From Desulfobacterales bacterium (GTDB taxonomy: Bacteria; Desulfobacterota; Desulfobulbia; Desulfobulbales; BM004): a DNA stretch of 19,767 nucleotides. A model generated the notes under the pieces. That model worked only from the letters and a program-made list of their open reading frames with translations. It made no database searches and was not told the DNA's origin. Below are positions 1 through 8,271 of the stretch, one piece after another. The stretch is from assembly GCA_012974315.1 (NCBI GenBank), contig JAAXQI010000001.1, forward strand, positions 1 to 19,767. The letters are read 5' to 3'. Position 1 is the stretch's first letter; each line of letters starts with the position of its first letter. Position numbers and translations under genes: made by a program.

Positions 1-17
1 CCTCGATCCCTTGACCC

Positions 18-2308
18 CTATATTTTTACCCTGCGCCTTTCCCACATCGCCCTTCCTGCAACGGCTTGCCCGAGGGAGAGTCCTCCATCATTTGTCGGTA
101 CCTGCTCATGGGCATAGACATCAAAAGAGAGAACCTCAAGACTGGTCTTGACTTGCCGGAGCAGGTTCAGGTTCTGGAAAACGCCACCTGACAGGACCAC
201 CGAGTTGATATTATTTTGATCTCTGATTTCCTGACAGACTCGTGTGAACAAGGCTGTCAGGGTGTTGTGAAACCGCCTGCTTATATGCTTTGGCGGAATA
301 TTTTCCAGAAGGTCATTAACCAGACCAATAATGATTGGTTTCACGGGCAGCAGCAAGGGACTGCCTTCAGCTTTTATAACCTCAAAAGGATAGGAAGAGC
401 TATCAGTATTTTCAGGCTCAAGGAGCATTTCCAGTTCAGCGGCAGCTTGCCCCTCATAGCTGACAGTGTGACGCAGTCCAAGCAGGGCGGCAACCGAGTC
501 GAATAGTCGGCCGCAGCTTGAGGTCAGCGGTGAATTTATGGATTTTTCAATCATCTGTTCGATAACAGCAATTTTATCAGCATGATCCTGCAGTATTGGT
601 AAATTCAAATCTTTATATTCAGGACCATAAGCCCGGTATAAATGGCTGACAGCCATACGCCAGGGCTCTTGAATTGCAGCATCACCGCCTGGCATTTCAA
701 CAGTTGACAGGTGGGCAAGCCGTTCATACCTGTGGTAGTCAGCCAATAGTACCTCCCCTCCCCAGACAGTATGGTCAGGCCCATAGCCATTTCCATCCAG
801 GGTCAGGCCGATAACCGGGCCATCAAGGCCATGCTCGGCCATGCAGCTCACTGCATGGGCATGGTGGTGCTGGATACCAATAGTGGGCAATTCTTTCTGG
901 CCCAGGGCATAACGGGTACCCGGATAGTCGGGATGCAGGTCATGCACCAGGAGATCAGGTTCGATCCGCATGAGTGATTGAAAGTGGGCGGTAATATTTT
1001 TTTGGTGCAGTTGTGTGTCAATATTATCCAGGTCGCCAATGTGCTGGCTTAGAAAGGCTTCTTTTTCTTTAGTGAGGCATATGGTGTTTTTAATAATGGC
1101 CCCCAGCGCCAGAGTCCGGCCGCTGTTTTTTTTCAGTCTGACAGCAGTGGGGACAAATGCCCGGGCCCGTCTGTATATGGCAGAATAGCTTCCATCCAGG
1201 CGGATAACCGAATCATCGGTTTGGGTGACAATAGGCCGGTCATGCAGGAGAAAATAGTCGGCAATATTGCCGAGTTTTTCAAAGGCTTCATCATTATCCT
1301 TGACTATAGGGGAGCCGGACAGATTGCCACTGGTCATGACCAGGGCAAGAAAGTCATGGAGTTCCAAAAGAAGATGGTGGATAGGGGTATAGGGCAACAT
1401 GGCCCCGATAAAGCGGTTTTTAGGCGCAACATTTTCTGCGAGCCCAAAGGGGGATTTTTTCTGCAATACAACGATTGGCTTTGAGCGGCCGGTTAACTGG
1501 CGCTGTTCGTTTGAAGAGATATGGGCAAAGGCTTTTATTTTTGCCAGGTTTGCAGCCATTACAGCCAGGGGTTTGTCGGGCCTGCCTTTTTTCTTTCTGA
1601 GATTGGCTATTGCTTCCCGATCTGAACCATTGACTGCAAGATGAAAGCCCCCTATTCCCTTTATTGCCAGAATTTTTCCGGATTTTAAAAAATCTGCAGC
1701 CATTTGGAGGGGGTTCGCACTATCAAGAGTTTGTCCATGGGAATCAGTCAGCGTGATTGAAGGACCACAGAGAGGGCAGCAGGTGGCCTGCGGTCAAACG
1801 GATCGATGTACTCTGCCTGGCATTGCTCGCACATGGGAAAGTGCTTCATTGAGGTCAGGGGCCGGTCATAGGGTGTTTTCTCAATCAGGGTATAGCGTGG
1901 CCCGCAGTCTGTACAATTTATAAACGGGTAGAGATAACGGCGATCTGCTGGATCAAAAAGTTCTGCCAAACAGTTGGAGCAGACATCAGTATCGGGTGTT
2001 ATGGGACCGATCCTGCTCCCTGATGAAATGGATTTGTGAATCTCAAAGGAGTTATGCTTTAATGCAGGATCAATTTCTGACTTTTCAACATGCAACTCAT
2101 TAATGGATGCAAGTGGTGGCTTTTCAGTGGTAATGGCTTGGACAAAATGGGCAAGATCGTCTTCTGAACCATCTACCTCTATGGTAACGCCGGCTGCTGT
2201 ATTGGCAACATAACCTGTCAGGCCCTGGATCCTGGCAAGCCGGTATATAAAGGGCCTGAATCCGACCCCCTGGATGATGCCGCTGACCCCAATGCGGGCC
2301 CGGATCAT
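18..2308 (-). pseudogene. hypF: HypF carbamoyltransferase, frameshifted into two pieces
   Basis: HypF uses carbamoyl phosphate and ATP to make the thiocarbamate on HypE that becomes the CN ligands of [NiFe]-hydrogenase. The N-terminal piece (2308-1748) has the acylphosphatase domain (GIIQGVGFRPF near residue 12) and zinc finger one (CSNC, then CTDC), and begins finger two (CEQC). The C-terminal piece (from about 1790 to the TAG at 20-18) resumes with the second half of finger two (CCPLCGP), then the YrdC-like domain (KGIGGFHLA) and the Kae1-like domain (QHHHAHA, LTLDGNGYGPDHTVWGGE, LSGGVFQN). Between them the family motif D-R-R-F-H-A-Q is reduced to D-R then Q: about 13 nt are missing near 1790 and the first frame stops at 1748. 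Repaired, the protein would be about 767 residues, normal for HypF. The ATG at 2308 overlaps the hypB stop (ATGA), so this start is preferred over the ATG at 2344. Real mutation or assembly error cannot be separated here. Confidence 0.9.
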
Positions 2309-2955
2309 TTTATCGTTGTCTGTTCCCGTATCCAATTGTGCCAATCGTCAAGCCCCTGTCCGGTATATGCAGAAATCTCAAAAATTATCAGGTCAGGATT
2401 GATGGATCTGGCTGCCTCCTTTATTTTTTCAATGTCACAGCGCAGATGGGGCAGGAGATCCACCTTGCTGATCAAAAGAACCTGGGATTCCCTGAACATG
2501 AGAGGGTATTTGTACGGTTTGTCATCCCCTTCGGTGACACTGAGCATCATCACCTTTAGGTTTTCTCCGACATTAAATTCAGCAGGACAGACAAGATTAC
2601 CAACATTTTCCACAATCAAAAGGTCGAGGGTGGCAAGGTCCAGATTTTCCAGAGCATTCTGGATCATGTTGGCATCAAGATGACAAGCCCCGTCTGTTTC
2701 TATCTGTACCGCTTGCAAACCAGCCGCCGCAACTCTTTCAGCATCAAGGGTTGTCTGGATGTCGCCTTCTATGACTCCTATTTTCATTTGGCCCGCGAAG
2801 TGCGTACCCATTTGTTCGAGCAAGGTGGTCTTGCCGGCTCCCGGTGAACTCATCAGGTTGATTACTGTGAGGTTGTGGTCATCAAAAAGTTTCCTGTTTT
2901 CCTTTGCAATCCTGCTATTGGCATCAAGAATGTTTTTTACAACAGCTACTCGCAC
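2305..2955 (-). CDS. hypB: HypB, hydrogenase nickel-incorporation GTPase
   Basis: HypB is the SIMIBI-class GTPase that, with HypA, delivers nickel to the [NiFe]-hydrogenase large subunit in the cytoplasm. Of 216 residues, 36-44 form the P-loop (SSPGAGKTT), 64-70 are the switch region (GDIQTTLDAE), Cys91-His92 (ACHLD) and Cys123 (LVCPAEF) match the conserved metal site at the dimer interface, and SKVD (163-166) stands in for NKxD. The N-terminal CxxCGC motif and the histidine-rich stretch of long HypBs are absent, so this is the short, G-domain-only form that must get nickel from a partner. The start is GTG with AAAGGAG six bases upstream. The stop overlaps the hypF start, so the two are translationally coupled. 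No hypA lies upstream; a weak candidate promoter (TTGCAG, 17 nt, TATTAT) sits in the preceding gap. Confidence 0.95.
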   Translation of the reverse strand: MRVAVVKNILDANSRIAKENRKLFDDHNLTVINLMSSPGAGKTTLLEQMGTHFAGQMKIGVIEGDIQTTLDAERVAAAGLQAVQIETDGACHLDANMIQNALENLDLATLDLLIVENVGNLVCPAEFNVGENLKVMMLSVTEGDDKPYKYPLMFRESQVLLISKVDLLPHLRCDIEKIKEAARSINPDLIIFEISAYTGQGLDDWHNWIREQTTIK

Positions 2956-3107
2956 TGTTCTCTCCTTTGATAAATAATAATATATGCAATTAGGTATTTA
3001 CTCCTATCTTGAACGGACCCGGATAATACCCCATGTAAATTTCTTCTGCAAAGGATTATAACTGATTTTAATAAAAGGAGAAAACGTGATAGTGGGGCAG
3101 GGAGATT

Positions 3108-3136
3108 TTAAGGCAATAAACTTTGAAGTGCCTTAA
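3108..3136 (-). terminator. candidate 3' hairpin after the protease gene
   Basis: TTAAGGCA at 3108-3115 and its exact complement TGCCTTAA at 3129-3136 can pair around a 13-base loop, starting four bases past the protease stop codon. No U-tract follows on the minus strand, so it is not a canonical intrinsic terminator; it may stabilise the 3' end or act with Rho. Confidence 0.3.
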
Positions 3137-3139
3137 TCT

Positions 3140-3757
3140 TTATTGTTTCCAGCGGATCAACTGTTTTTTGAAATCAATGGTGTATTGATAATTCTTTAGA
3201 AAATTCATGCCGAGCAGACCGTCATAGGCTACATCAGGGCCATTGTGATTTATGATGCCAGCCAGCAGGTTTTTTTGTGTGTGCGATCCCACTGTGACCG
3301 AGTCAAGAATGACCCCCTCTGCATCAATCAATTCTCCTCCTGCCACTCGGATAGAGCCTTTCTGGAGGTTTTTGGCCTTGAGTTTTTTTGCAATATTCCT
3401 GTGCAGGGTAACGTTTGAAGAGCCAGTATCCAAAAGCAGATTTGCTCTAACCTGCTTTTTTTTATATTTGAGGGTCACTGGAACAATTACATGATCACCA
3501 ACGATCGAAACTTTAGTCGTGTATTGTTTAGGGGGTTTTTTTACAGGTTGAGTATGTTTTATTCCGGGATCTCCAATAACCTGGGCCGGTTTGGTTTCAA
3601 GAATTTCCACTTTTACATCGGAATCAACGGGCGGTATGTTTGACATATGGCGCACGCCGTTTTCATCAGTCCAGCTATATATTGTATTATCAGCTGTTGC
3701 TGTACTTGACAGCATGAAGAATGCTATTACTGCAATAAAGAATATGCGAAATTTCAT
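3140..3757 (-). CDS. exported DUF4124 plus retropepsin-like aspartic protease
   Basis: This 205-residue protein has a cleavable signal peptide (hydrophobic residues 5-20, TATA-D cleavage region), so it should act outside the cytoplasmic membrane. Residues about 24-50 (IYSWTDENGVRHMSNIPP) match the DUF4124 pattern, a short domain found at the N-terminus of many envelope proteins. After a Pro/Lys-rich linker, residues about 95-205 form a clan AA, retropepsin-like domain: LLLDTGSSNVTLH carries the catalytic DTG, and YDGLLGMNFL is the typical second motif ahead of a final strand. Such single-lobe proteases act as dimers; the substrate is unknown. AGGAA lies seven bases before the ATG, and a TATAAT is readable on the minus strand at 3822-3817. 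It lies downstream of dtd on the same strand after a 160-base gap, so separate transcription is likely. Confidence 0.85.
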   Translation of the reverse strand: MKFRIFFIAVIAFFMLSSTATADNTIYSWTDENGVRHMSNIPPVDSDVKVEILETKPAQVIGDPGIKHTQPVKKPPKQYTTKVSIVGDHVIVPVTLKYKKKQVRANLLLDTGSSNVTLHRNIAKKLKAKNLQKGSIRVAGGELIDAEGVILDSVTVGSHTQKNLLAGIINHNGPDVAYDGLLGMNFLKNYQYTIDFKKQLIRWKQ

Positions 3758-3917
3758 ATATAAATTCCTGTGAAACTGTAATGAATATTTTTGATTCTCA
3801 TAATATCCTGTTACTGATTATAATCATTTGAAACTTGAAATTGTGCGGAAAAAATGCAATGAAAGAAAAAACGCAATTATATTTGCCCATGGGTGATCAT
3901 AATACCAGTATTGAAAG

Positions 3918-4367
3918 TTAAAAAGATTTAGCAGAGTCCAGAAGCAGGGTCACCGGTCCCTGGTTCACAAGTTGAACATCCATCATGGCCTGGAACTTTC
4001 CAGAGGCAACAGGGATATTCAATTTTGCTGTTTCGCGGATAAATATTTCATAAAGTTCTTCGGCACGTTCAGGGGGGGCTGCTGCAGAATAGGAAGGGCG
4101 CCTGCCCTTTCTGCAATCGCCATAGAGGGTGAATTGCGAAACAACAAGAATTTCTCCGCCAATCTCGAGAACAGACAGGTTCATAAGCTTTTCCTGATCG
4201 GGAAAAATCCTTAAGTTGGCAATTTTTTCAGCCAGAATTTGAGCATCTCCAGGGGTGTCATCTTTGTGGATGCCAAGCAGGACAACCAGTCCGGGGCCGA
4301 TCTCAGATATAACAGATTCGTTCACCGTTACAGATGCTTTTTTGACGAGTTGGACAACTGCGCGCAT
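3918..4367 (-). CDS. dtd: D-aminoacyl-tRNA deacylase
   Basis: Dtd hydrolyses the ester bond of D-aminoacyl-tRNAs (and Gly-tRNA-Ala) in the cytoplasm, a translation proofreading step. The 149-residue product begins MRAVVQLVKKASV and shows both family signatures: VSQFTLYGD near residue 76 (SQxT motif) and VNQGPVTLLLDS near the C-terminus (the cross-subunit Gly-cisPro motif, NxGPVT). Length fits the family (about 145-150). An in-frame ATG at 4442 would add 25 residues with no counterpart in the family, so the ATG at 4367, with AAGG eight bases upstream, is chosen. It is divergent from the TPR gene at 4668 and probably monocistronic. Confidence 0.95.
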   Translation of the reverse strand: MRAVVQLVKKASVTVNESVISEIGPGLVVLLGIHKDDTPGDAQILAEKIANLRIFPDQEKLMNLSVLEIGGEILVVSQFTLYGDCRKGRRPSYSAAAPPERAEELYEIFIRETAKLNIPVASGKFQAMMDVQLVNQGPVTLLLDSAKSF

Positions 4368-4667
4368 ATCCGGGCCTTTTTTTATGAAGTCTGCTGAGAT
4401 GAAAACACATGAAGCAAAAATTATTCTCACTTTGCTGCTCAAGATAACAGATCAGAGGGAAGAGCAAAAAGGAAATTTTTGCATTTCATCATTAGGTTTA
4501 TTTCATCGGCAGACAGGCAGGCAGGAGGGATATTCTTATTTGTTGAGATTGCTGTTGGTTCTTTCTGTGATAAGAAAGTATTATAATCCGGTCTCTGCTG
4601 TTTTGGGGCCCAACCAGTTAAAAGTGCGGCTGAGGAGTATCGGCGCGTATTCAACCCTCGTATTGAT
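4368..4667. other. divergent intergenic region between dtd and the TPR gene
   Basis: About 300 bases (378 if the ATG at 4746 is the real start of the plus-strand gene). A TATAAT lies at 4584-4589 on the plus strand, preceded at 4563-4580 by an inverted repeat (CTTTCT, six bases, AGAAAG) that overlaps the spacer and would suit an operator; no good -35 is present. A short GGCAGACAGGCAGGCAGGAG tract lies near 4508-4527. No RNA gene or convincing small ORF was found. Confidence 0.4.
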
Positions 4668-6473
4668 TTGAAAATAAAAGCAAACATTCCTGAAAAGGAG
4701 CAGCAAGAGCAAGTAGCCCCGTACTTGCAGAAAAGCAGAGTAGTAATGGTTGAATCCCTGCTGTATCTGTGCTTTGCATTAGTAGCTTTTCTTTTGTACT
4801 CAAACACCTTTCAAAGTCCCTACATCTTTGATGACTGGTACCATATCCCGGCTAATTCCCATATCCAGATAACCAGCCTCAGCTGGGATGCAATTATGGA
4901 AGCCGGATTTGACAGTCCGCTGCGCCGCCCTGTGGCATATATAACCCTGGCTCTCAATTATTATTTTCATGGATTTGACCTGGCGGGCTACCATCTAGTC
5001 AATATTCTCATCCATCTTGCTGCAGGAATCTTCCTGTATATTTTTTTACAGACAACCTTTTCTCTGCCACAGGCAAGACAGAAAATAGAGCATGCTGGTT
5101 GGCCGCCATTCTCAGTTGCCATGATATGGCTGGTGCATCCGCTGCACGTTCAGTCAGTCACCTATATTATCCAAAAAATGAACAGCCTGGCAGCCATGTT
5201 CTACATCCTTTCCATGTTGTTATATGTCAGGGAACGTCTTGCCAGGGGCAAGGGGAAACAATCTGTTCTCTTTTTAAGTAGTTTATGTGCTGGAATACTG
5301 GCGCTTGGGTCGAAAGAAAATGCGGCTACCTTGCCTCTTTTTATACTGCTCTATGAGTGGTTTTTTCTCCAGGATTTGAGCTTTACCTGGTTGCGGAAAA
5401 GATTTCTGCCGATTCTTGGGGTTGGTGTTTTCCTGGTTTGTGTCATGATGCTTTTCCTTGGGCAGCATCCTCTTGATGCTATCCTGAACAGTTATGGAAG
5501 CCGTGATTTCAACATGGAACAGAGGGTTCTCACCAAGTTCAGGGTGGTACTGTTTTATATGGGCCTCCTTCTCTTTCCGCATCCTGCAAGACTCAACATC
5601 GATCATGACTTTTCGCTTTCCCTGTCTCTGCTTAATCCTCCTTCAACACTCTTGTCACTCGGTGTACTCCTGGGATTATTCGGTTTGGCAATAATGCTGG
5701 CCAGAAGGGAGAGAATTGTTGCTTTCAGTATATTCTGGTTCTTGGGGAACCTTGTTATTGAATCTTCTGTTATCGGGCTTGAGATTATTTTTGAACACCG
5801 CACCTATCTGCCTTCTATGCTGGCAGTTCTTGCGATAGTTATACTATGTGATCGTGTACTTACAAACAGGTGGCTGCAGGTGTTTGTGGTAATTCTTGTG
5901 GTCTCGCTCTTTGCCACATGGACCTATCAAAGAAATCAGGTCTGGCAGGATGAGATAACTCTGCGGCGTGATGCAGTGGCAAAGTCTCCTGCCAAGCCCA
6001 GGGCCCTTGCTATACTAGCAAATGCCCTGGAAAGGCAGCATGTATATGATGAGGCCGCATATTATTATAATGAAACATTAAGCCTCAATCCGAAAAATGC
6101 AGATGAAATTCATTTTAACCTGGGTAATGTTCTTGTTGCCCAAAGAAAATTTGATGAAGCGGTTCTCCATTTCAGAGAGGCGATATTGCTGAGTCCGAAT
6201 AGGGCTGTGATGAGGTTGAACCTGTCATATGCACTTGCTTTGCAGGGACGAGAAAAGGAAGCAGTCCAGGAACTGCAGGAGTTGCTCAGGCAACATCCTG
6301 AAGAGGCTCGAGCGCATAATAATTTGGGCTCCCTGCTTATGAATCAGGGAAAATTCAAAGAGGCTGCTCTGCATTATAGCGAGGCTCTCAAATTACAACC
6401 AAATTACAAACAGGCGCGCAAAAATCTTGAAATTGCCTTGAAAAGATTACAGAAAGAAACGAGCCGTCAATAA
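4668..6473 (+). CDS. polytopic TMTC-like membrane protein with C-terminal TPRs
   Basis: The 601-residue protein has about ten predicted membrane helices in residues 27-415, then a soluble part with about four tetratricopeptide repeats (about 430-590). The first loop after helix one carries FDDWYHI, an acidic motif in the position expected for a GT-C fold glycosyltransferase; RRPVAYITLALNYYFHG, GYHLVNILIHL, HPLHVQSVTYIIQ and KENAATLPLFILLYEWFF are the recurrent signatures of bacterial relatives of eukaryotic TMTC O-mannosyltransferases. By family, a polyprenyl-phosphate-sugar transferase for exported proteins is plausible, but substrate and activity are unproven. The open frame begins with a TTG at 4668 lacking a ribosome site; the in-frame ATG at 4746, just before the first helix, may be the true start. 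It converges on the sigma54 activator with 17 bases between the stops. Confidence 0.82.
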   Translation: MKIKANIPEKEQQEQVAPYLQKSRVVMVESLLYLCFALVAFLLYSNTFQSPYIFDDWYHIPANSHIQITSLSWDAIMEAGFDSPLRRPVAYITLALNYYFHGFDLAGYHLVNILIHLAAGIFLYIFLQTTFSLPQARQKIEHAGWPPFSVAMIWLVHPLHVQSVTYIIQKMNSLAAMFYILSMLLYVRERLARGKGKQSVLFLSSLCAGILALGSKENAATLPLFILLYEWFFLQDLSFTWLRKRFLPILGVGVFLVCVMMLFLGQHPLDAILNSYGSRDFNMEQRVLTKFRVVLFYMGLLLFPHPARLNIDHDFSLSLSLLNPPSTLLSLGVLLGLFGLAIMLARRERIVAFSIFWFLGNLVIESSVIGLEIIFEHRTYLPSMLAVLAIVILCDRVLTNRWLQVFVVILVVSLFATWTYQRNQVWQDEITLRRDAVAKSPAKPRALAILANALERQHVYDEAAYYYNETLSLNPKNADEIHFNLGNVLVAQRKFDEAVLHFREAILLSPNRAVMRLNLSYALALQGREKEAVQELQELLRQHPEEARAHNNLGSLLMNQGKFKEAALHYSEALKLQPNYKQARKNLEIALKRLQKETSRQ

Positions 6474-6490
6474 AGTTTTCTCAAACGCTT

Positions 6491-7879
6491 TTACTCCCTG
6501 ATCTGTTTATCAATCTGGACGCCAAATTTTTTGATGCGTTTCCAGAGAGTGACCCTGCTGATCCCCAACCTTCTTGCAGCCTCAGACTTGTTGCCTCCAG
6601 CAGCCTGCAGGGCTTGCACCAGTTCCTGCCGCATGTCACCCGTCGAGAGTTGCCTGCTTATTTTAGGCGCCTGCTGAACGTGGACAGGTTGCTGCCCAAG
6701 CAGTTGGGCTGGCAGGTGTGCAATGGAAATATCCCCTTCCGTGCAGAGGACGAAGGCATATTCAATAACATTGATCAGCTCCCTGATATTCCCAGGCCAT
6801 CTGTATTGCATGAAAACATCTAAAACCTCTTTGGCAATGCCTGTAATGTTCTTTTCAGTTTTTAAGCGCATTCGGCGGACAAAAGTGTCAACAAGCAGCG
6901 GGATGTCATCAAGGCGTGCTCGTAAAGGGGGCAGATAGATAGGTATGACACTTATGCGGTAATAGAGATCTTCCCGAAAAAGTTCTTCCTGCATAAGTTT
7001 GTTAAGATCCTTGTTGGTGGCAGCTAGAATTCTGACATCCGTAGCGATGGGACGGTTGTCTCCTACTCTTTCAAACTCTTTTTCCTGCAGAACCCGAAGC
7101 AGTTTTGTTTGAGTAGTTAAGGGCAGATCGCCTATTTCATCCAGGAACATAGTTCCTTTGTTTGCTGCTTCAAACCGGCCGACCCTTGTCCTGTCTGCAC
7201 CTGTAAAGGCTCCTTTAACGTGACCGAAAAGTTCGCTCTCCAGGAGGTTTTCGTTTAGGGCGGCACAGTTTACTTTGACAAAGGGGCCATCATGACGGGC
7301 GCTCAGGCGGTGGATGGCAGCTGCAGCGAACTCTTTGCCGGTGCCGGATTCACCATAGATGACCACCGGGGCCTCCGATGGCGCAGCACTGGCAATAAGA
7401 TCAAAAACCTTTTTCATGGCAGCTGATTTGCCAAGCATGCCGTGAAAACCATCTTCATTATTCAGCTGCTTCTTAAGGCGAAGGATGACCTCGTCTTTTT
7501 CTACGAGTGGGCTGAGGTCAGTCAGATTTTCTACCCCGCCTACGACTTTTCCATTTTCATCTCTGAGAAGAGCGGCATTTTTCAGGACATGAACTTTGCC
7601 GCCGCCTTTTTTTTGAAAAATACATTTACGCTTCCTTACTTTACCCTCTTTGAACAAGGCGCAATATTTGTCTTTACCTTCCTTCCTGGTGCCAAAACAG
7701 GTGTCACAGCCAAGAATTTCGCACGTCTGGCCTTCTACCTCTTTCTTGGTGTAACCGGAAAGCTGCTCAAAGGCAGGGTTTATAAAGATAATTTTTCCGT
7801 CCGGGTCAACGAGCATCAGACCTTCCATCATTGTGTCTATTACTGTCTGCCAATACTTGCCATAAATTTTTTCCAGCAT
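6491..7879 (-). CDS. PAS-sigma54-interaction-Fis transcriptional activator
   Basis: This is a 462-residue bacterial enhancer-binding protein. Residues about 10-125 are a PAS sensor domain, 145-385 the AAA+ domain, and 415-455 a Fis-type helix-turn-helix (GGNKSEAARRLGISRVTLWKRIKKFG, split here as GGNKSEAARRLGIS and RVTLWKRIKKFG). Walker A is GESGTGKE (176-183), GAFTGA (223-228) is intact so it should contact sigma54, and Walker B is TMFLDEIG (243-250). There is no receiver domain, so the PAS domain is the probable input. It holds five cysteines (53, 58, 61, 73, 86) in a CxxxxCxxC, C, C arrangement that could bind an Fe-S cluster or metal, or sense redox. GGAGG lies four bases before the ATG. 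It is alone in its transcription unit behind a region with a candidate sigma54 promoter and palindromes, suggesting autoregulation. Its regulon cannot be told from the neighbours. Confidence 0.93.
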   Translation of the reverse strand: MLEKIYGKYWQTVIDTMMEGLMLVDPDGKIIFINPAFEQLSGYTKKEVEGQTCEILGCDTCFGTRKEGKDKYCALFKEGKVRKRKCIFQKKGGGKVHVLKNAALLRDENGKVVGGVENLTDLSPLVEKDEVILRLKKQLNNEDGFHGMLGKSAAMKKVFDLIASAAPSEAPVVIYGESGTGKEFAAAAIHRLSARHDGPFVKVNCAALNENLLESELFGHVKGAFTGADRTRVGRFEAANKGTMFLDEIGDLPLTTQTKLLRVLQEKEFERVGDNRPIATDVRILAATNKDLNKLMQEELFREDLYYRISVIPIYLPPLRARLDDIPLLVDTFVRRMRLKTEKNITGIAKEVLDVFMQYRWPGNIRELINVIEYAFVLCTEGDISIAHLPAQLLGQQPVHVQQAPKISRQLSTGDMRQELVQALQAAGGNKSEAARRLGISRVTLWKRIKKFGVQIDKQIRE

Positions 7880-7965
7880 ATTTCCTCCGAAAAAACTGTT
7901 TTATGCAACTTCTTAAAAGCTTAGGCATCAAGAGAATGTTCTCAATTAAATACAGGGAGAAATAT

Positions 7966-7981
7966 TGCAAAAATCAAGCCT
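7966..7981 (-). promoter_or_regulatory. candidate sigma54 -24/-12 promoter
   Basis: On the minus strand the bases read AGGCTTGATTTTTGCA: GG and GC are spaced as in the consensus TGGCACG-N4-TTGCA, with the -12 element TTGCA exact and the -24 element only partly matched (GGC and the final G). Transcription would start near 7955, about 75 bases before the activator ATG, and the palindromes at 8182-8231 would be 220-275 bases upstream, a usual enhancer distance. GG-N10-GC alone occurs often by chance, so this stays tentative. Confidence 0.35.
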
Positions 7982-8181
7982 GAAATTATCATTTCAGTGT
8001 AGAAGTGAGGGTAAAAAACAAGTCCCAGGCAATGGATACCTGTATTATTTTAAATGTAAGATGGAATAATTAGCTGCCAGCAAAGACCTGCGGCCACCAG
8101 GTTATTTCAGGCATGCGCTTGAATTTCTCATATTTATTTTTTTATTCAGGTTCGCAAAACCCCTGGCAACTGTTAAGTGAT

Positions 8182-8231
8182 GTTAATACATTAACGGAAA
8201 CGTTAACACTTGTTAATTGGATTAACAAGTG
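8182..8231. promoter_or_regulatory. nested GTTAA palindromes, probable operator cluster
   Basis: Four inverted repeats built on the same half-site lie within 50 bases: GTTAAT-AC-ATTAAC (8182-8195), TTAACG-GAAA-CGTTAA (8191-8206), GTTAAC (8202-8207) and an 11-bp perfect pair CACTTGTTAAT / ATTAACAAGTG around TGG (8207-8231). A further half-site, TGTTAAG, is at 8171. The longest (TTGTTAAT-3-ATTAACAA) has the size and symmetry of a site for a Fis-type HTH dimer. The low GC content and missing U-tract argue against an intrinsic terminator of rsmE. Confidence 0.45.
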
Positions 8232-8271
8232 AAATGGCGCGTTACAAGGAATGTAAATCGAGAAAAAGACG

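Larger units (their letters stand above)
7880..8271. other. 392-base gene-free region upstream of the sigma54 activator
   Basis: No coding frame or structured RNA gene was recognised. The region lies between the 3' end of rsmE and the 5' end of the activator, both on the minus strand. It holds the candidate -24/-12 promoter (7966-7981), a small GC hairpin (ACCTG/CAGGT around 8086-8102) and the nested GTTAA palindromes (8182-8231). The layout resembles the control region of an autoregulated sigma54-dependent gene. Confidence 0.5.

Noticed and set aside
4368..4442. 75-base N-terminal extension of dtd from the ATG at 4442
   Set aside because: The added 25 residues have no counterpart in the family, which starts at MRAVVQ, and the inner ATG has its own ribosome site.
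7442..7924. 160-codon open frame on the plus strand opposite the sigma54 activator
   Set aside because: It is antisense to conserved PAS and AAA+ coding sequence, has Phe-rich composition typical of a reverse-frame shadow, and lacks a ribosome site.
8207..8231. 11-bp hairpin as intrinsic terminator of rsmE
   Set aside because: The stem is AT-rich, no U-tract follows on the minus strand, and neighbouring repeats share its half-site, which fits operators better.
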